A DNA stretch of 64,000 nt from Dyadobacter sandarakinus (lineage in GTDB: Bacteria; Bacteroidota; Bacteroidia; Cytophagales; Spirosomataceae): the NCBI RefSeq assembly GCF_016894445.1, contig NZ_CP056775.1, positions 5,265,001 through 5,329,000 of the forward strand, given 5' to 3'. A program made the translations under genes and the position numbers. The notes below the pieces were generated by a model. It was not told the origin of the DNA. It did no database searches and saw only the letters and a program-made list of their open reading frames with translations. Of this stretch, positions 62,270 to 64,000 are shown one piece after another (positions within the stretch are counted from its first letter, which is position 1; every line of letters begins with the position of its first letter).

Positions 62270-64000
62270 TTAATAAACTTCAATACTTGCTATCGTAACG
62301 CCGCTGCCTTTTTGGTTTGGTCCGTCGGGCTTTACGATCCAGAGGTGTACAAACTGGGCTTCGGTAGGTTTGATGTGATAGGTAATTGTTTTGCTCTCAT
62401 TATCCTTGATCACGGCAGTCTCATTGAATTGATTCTTGGTAAGCCCCGTAGTGAGCTTCATTTCTGTGGCAAATCCTTGTCTGTGAAACTTCACGACCAC
62501 TTTGGTGATCTTGCGGACATATAAGAGATCAATGGCGGAAACCCATTGGTAATCACCGGAAGCACCACCCGCCGAGTCTGGATCCCCATCATTCATATTG
62601 AATGCATAGAGCACTACCGCATTGGGCCCAAGTTCCTTGTAAGGCGGCACGTGAGATTGGAAGTTGATAGGTTTTCCAAGGGCGATGTCACCTGTTTTAC
62701 TTGGAAGAACCTTGAATTTTAAATCAATGATCTGACCGAAGTTATCTTTCTTGACAGGTGTAATGTCACCATTTGCATTCAGAATCATATTACCCGTAAT
62801 ACGGATATGCTCCGTCTTGGGCAATTGGTCGAAGGTACTGGATGCATAGTCTTCCCGCTCATTTTCCTGAATACCAATGTAGTATACCATGCCGGCATCC
62901 AGTTGTATCGGATCCAGATCAGTGTATTGGTACCCATTGACAAAAGTCTTTGAATCTCCTTTAAAGGTTTCGCTGAGTACCGGATAGTTATTCCAGTATT
63001 TCTTGATAATCAGATTCTTGTCAGCGCCTGGTTTTGTGCCTTTTCTGCCTACCTGGTACAATTGCAATGGTTTGTCACCAACAACGAACACCATCCCGCG
63101 GTAGTAATCATTTGCTTCTTTTGCCGGGCTGTCACCACTTACGGGAGATTTAATGAAACTGGTCAGTGAATTCCTGGTCGCTGTTGGTGCAGCTTGCCTG
63201 GCATTAGCGGCGACGGCAGTTGGCGGTGGTGTTGCCTTGCCCCGGTTTGCTTTTACAAAATCACCTATTGTTTTCAGCACATCTTTATAAACCGGAGGTA
63301 TCATTGTACCGTCCGGAAGGGTAGGCCAGTTGAGTATGAAAGTTGCACCCGCCGCCCAGTTTCTTTTGATGCTTCTGATGATCATTTCGGCCGGTTTGAA
63401 CTGGGTATCTTCCATTTCCGACTTTTTCTTGATCGTATAGATAGTGTCTAGCAGGTTCAGTGCTTCGGCCGACATCTTCTTCTTTGTTTTGGGCCGGAAT
63501 CCATCCACCAGGGTCGTTTCCAGAAGCGTGTAGGCCCGGCCTTCAAAAATAGTGTAATCGATCAGCGGGTATTGCCAGAGGTTACCCATTGCGGCAGTGC
63601 CGGGATTAACACCGATGATGTGCCAGGGATTGTTATGACGCATGATCGGCGCATTGATCTTCCATCGAAAAAAATCGGGTTCAATAGCACCTTTGGGATA
63701 CAATGCAGGGTCACTAGCGCCAACATCAAACCAAAACCCATCAATGTTCATCAGGGAGAGCTCTGTGACAAGCCCGGTATTACGGGGTCCCCAGCCCGAT
63801 TTGTCACTTGGGTCGGCATTCACTCCGCTTTTACCAGGAATTTTCTTGCCATTTTCATCCACAGGATCATTATAAATACTGTCTGCCGAGAAGTACACCA
63901 TGACCTTTATATCCTGTTCATGGCACGCATCAATCAGTTCCTGGAGATAATTTCTTTTCGTCTTTAACTCCTTCTGTGTAGGTGTTTTACTCGGCCACAT
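62270..64000 (-). CDS. Partial alpha-L-fucosidase-like protein (GH29 type), 5' end outside the window
   Basis: The visible 576 residues are the C-terminal part of a large secreted protein; the gene runs past position 64000. The left part (YLQELIDACHEQDIKVMVYFSADSIYND, then NIDGFWFDVG) matches the (beta/alpha)8 barrel of GH29 fucosidases, with an Asp in the DGFWFDVG region where the nucleophile lies. An Ala/Pro/Thr-rich linker near residue 260 leads to one or two beta-rich binding modules (IALGKPINFQSHVPPYKEL...AIDLLYVRKITKVVVKFHRQGF), like F5/8 type C domains. It would act on fucosylated glycans outside the cell. Family assignment is from motifs only. Confidence 0.65.
   Translation of the reverse strand: MWPSKTPTQKELKTKRNYLQELIDACHEQDIKVMVYFSADSIYNDPVDENGKKIPGKSGVNADPSDKSGWGPRNTGLVTELSLMNIDGFWFDVGASDPALYPKGAIEPDFFRWKINAPIMRHNNPWHIIGVNPGTAAMGNLWQYPLIDYTIFEGRAYTLLETTLVDGFRPKTKKKMSAEALNLLDTIYTIKKKSEMEDTQFKPAEMIIRSIKRNWAAGATFILNWPTLPDGTMIPPVYKDVLKTIGDFVKANRGKATPPPTAVAANARQAAPTATRNSLTSFIKSPVSGDSPAKEANDYYRGMVFVVGDKPLQLYQVGRKGTKPGADKNLIIKKYWNNYPVLSETFKGDSKTFVNGYQYTDLDPIQLDAGMVYYIGIQENEREDYASSTFDQLPKTEHIRITGNMILNANGDITPVKKDNFGQIIDLKFKVLPSKTGDIALGKPINFQSHVPPYKELGPNAVVLYAFNMNDGDPDSAGGASGDYQWVSAIDLLYVRKITKVVVKFHRQGFATEMKLTTGLTKNQFNETAVIKDNESKTITYHIKPTEAQFVHLWIVKPDGPNQKGSGVTIASIEVY

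Noticed and set aside
1..64000. CRISPR arrays, prophage, integrase, transposase or toxin-antitoxin genes
   Set aside because: I looked for spaced direct repeats, DDE or tyrosine-recombinase motifs and small paired genes and saw none. The repeats at 43-79 are too short and unevenly spaced to be CRISPR.

Overview
The window looks like chromosomal DNA of a Bacteroidota member of the order Cytophagales, most like Dyadobacter or a close relative. The pointers are protein families typical of that group (DUF1080 3-keto-disaccharide hydrolases, PF13668 ferritin-like pair, Wzi-type outer membrane proteins, DUF4286, Hc1-like histone, DUF1501/DUF1800 pair), lipoproteins with acidic export signals after the lipobox Cys (CSSDDD, CNDDD), and promoter-like sites of the form TTG-N19-TAnnTTTG. 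The genus is inferred, not proven. I see no insertion sequence, prophage, CRISPR array or integrase; the window reads as ordinary, densely coding chromosome with some lineage-specific genes.

Layout. 1-250: end of an rRNA operon (5S rRNA and terminator). 0.5-5.2 kb: a four-gene amino-sugar operon (GH109-type NAD enzyme, NagB-like isomerase, HGSNAT/NagX-like membrane acetyltransferase, secreted alpha/beta hydrolase). 5.2-8.1 kb, minus: AlkZ-like winged-helix protein, ispD, queA. 8.5-17 kb: lipid and housekeeping genes (an alpha-oxoamine synthase that may make sphingoid or sulfonolipid bases, Hc1-like histone, MaoC hydratase, RaiA/HPF, cysM, two esterases, acyl-CoA ligase). 17.1-21.5 kb, minus: GNAT enzyme, two unknown coiled-coil membrane proteins, a possible HolD (psi)-like protein and a secreted nuclease. 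21.5-25 kb: SorAB-type sulfite dehydrogenase and two ferritin-like proteins. 25.4-29.8 kb: small PepSY-like secreted protein, NtrC-type regulator and a hybrid histidine kinase that converge tail to tail. 30-34.8 kb: two secreted DUF1080 proteins and a sugar-dehydrogenase/cytochrome c fusion. 34.8-42.4 kb: unknown protein, LEA-like helical protein, a phosphorylase-like protein lacking the PLP lysine, RmlD-like reductase, cyclophilin, lipoprotein, Omp85-type barrel and two tRNA genes. 42.6-48.9 kb: TerC, a large SF1 helicase, another DUF1080 protein and a HIT protein. 48.9-58.3 kb, minus: exopolysaccharide locus (three Wzi paralogs, a sugar-phosphate transferase, three GT4 glycosyltransferases). 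58.8-64 kb, minus: DUF1501/DUF1800 pair and the 3' part of a GH29-like gene cut by the window end.

How the genes fit together. Several blocks point to life on complex glycans: hexosamine recycling, oxidative (3-keto) glycoside cleavage by DUF1080 proteins near a dehydrogenase/cytochrome fusion, a fucosidase-like enzyme, and surface polysaccharide synthesis. A looser sulfur and lipid theme (CysM, sulfite dehydrogenase, oxoamine synthase, acyl-CoA ligase) is compatible with sulfonolipid metabolism, but that is inference. The best candidates for undescribed biology are the paired coiled-coil membrane proteins with the psi-like neighbour (17.7-20.9 kb) and the phosphorylase fold without its cofactor lysine (36.5-38.2 kb).
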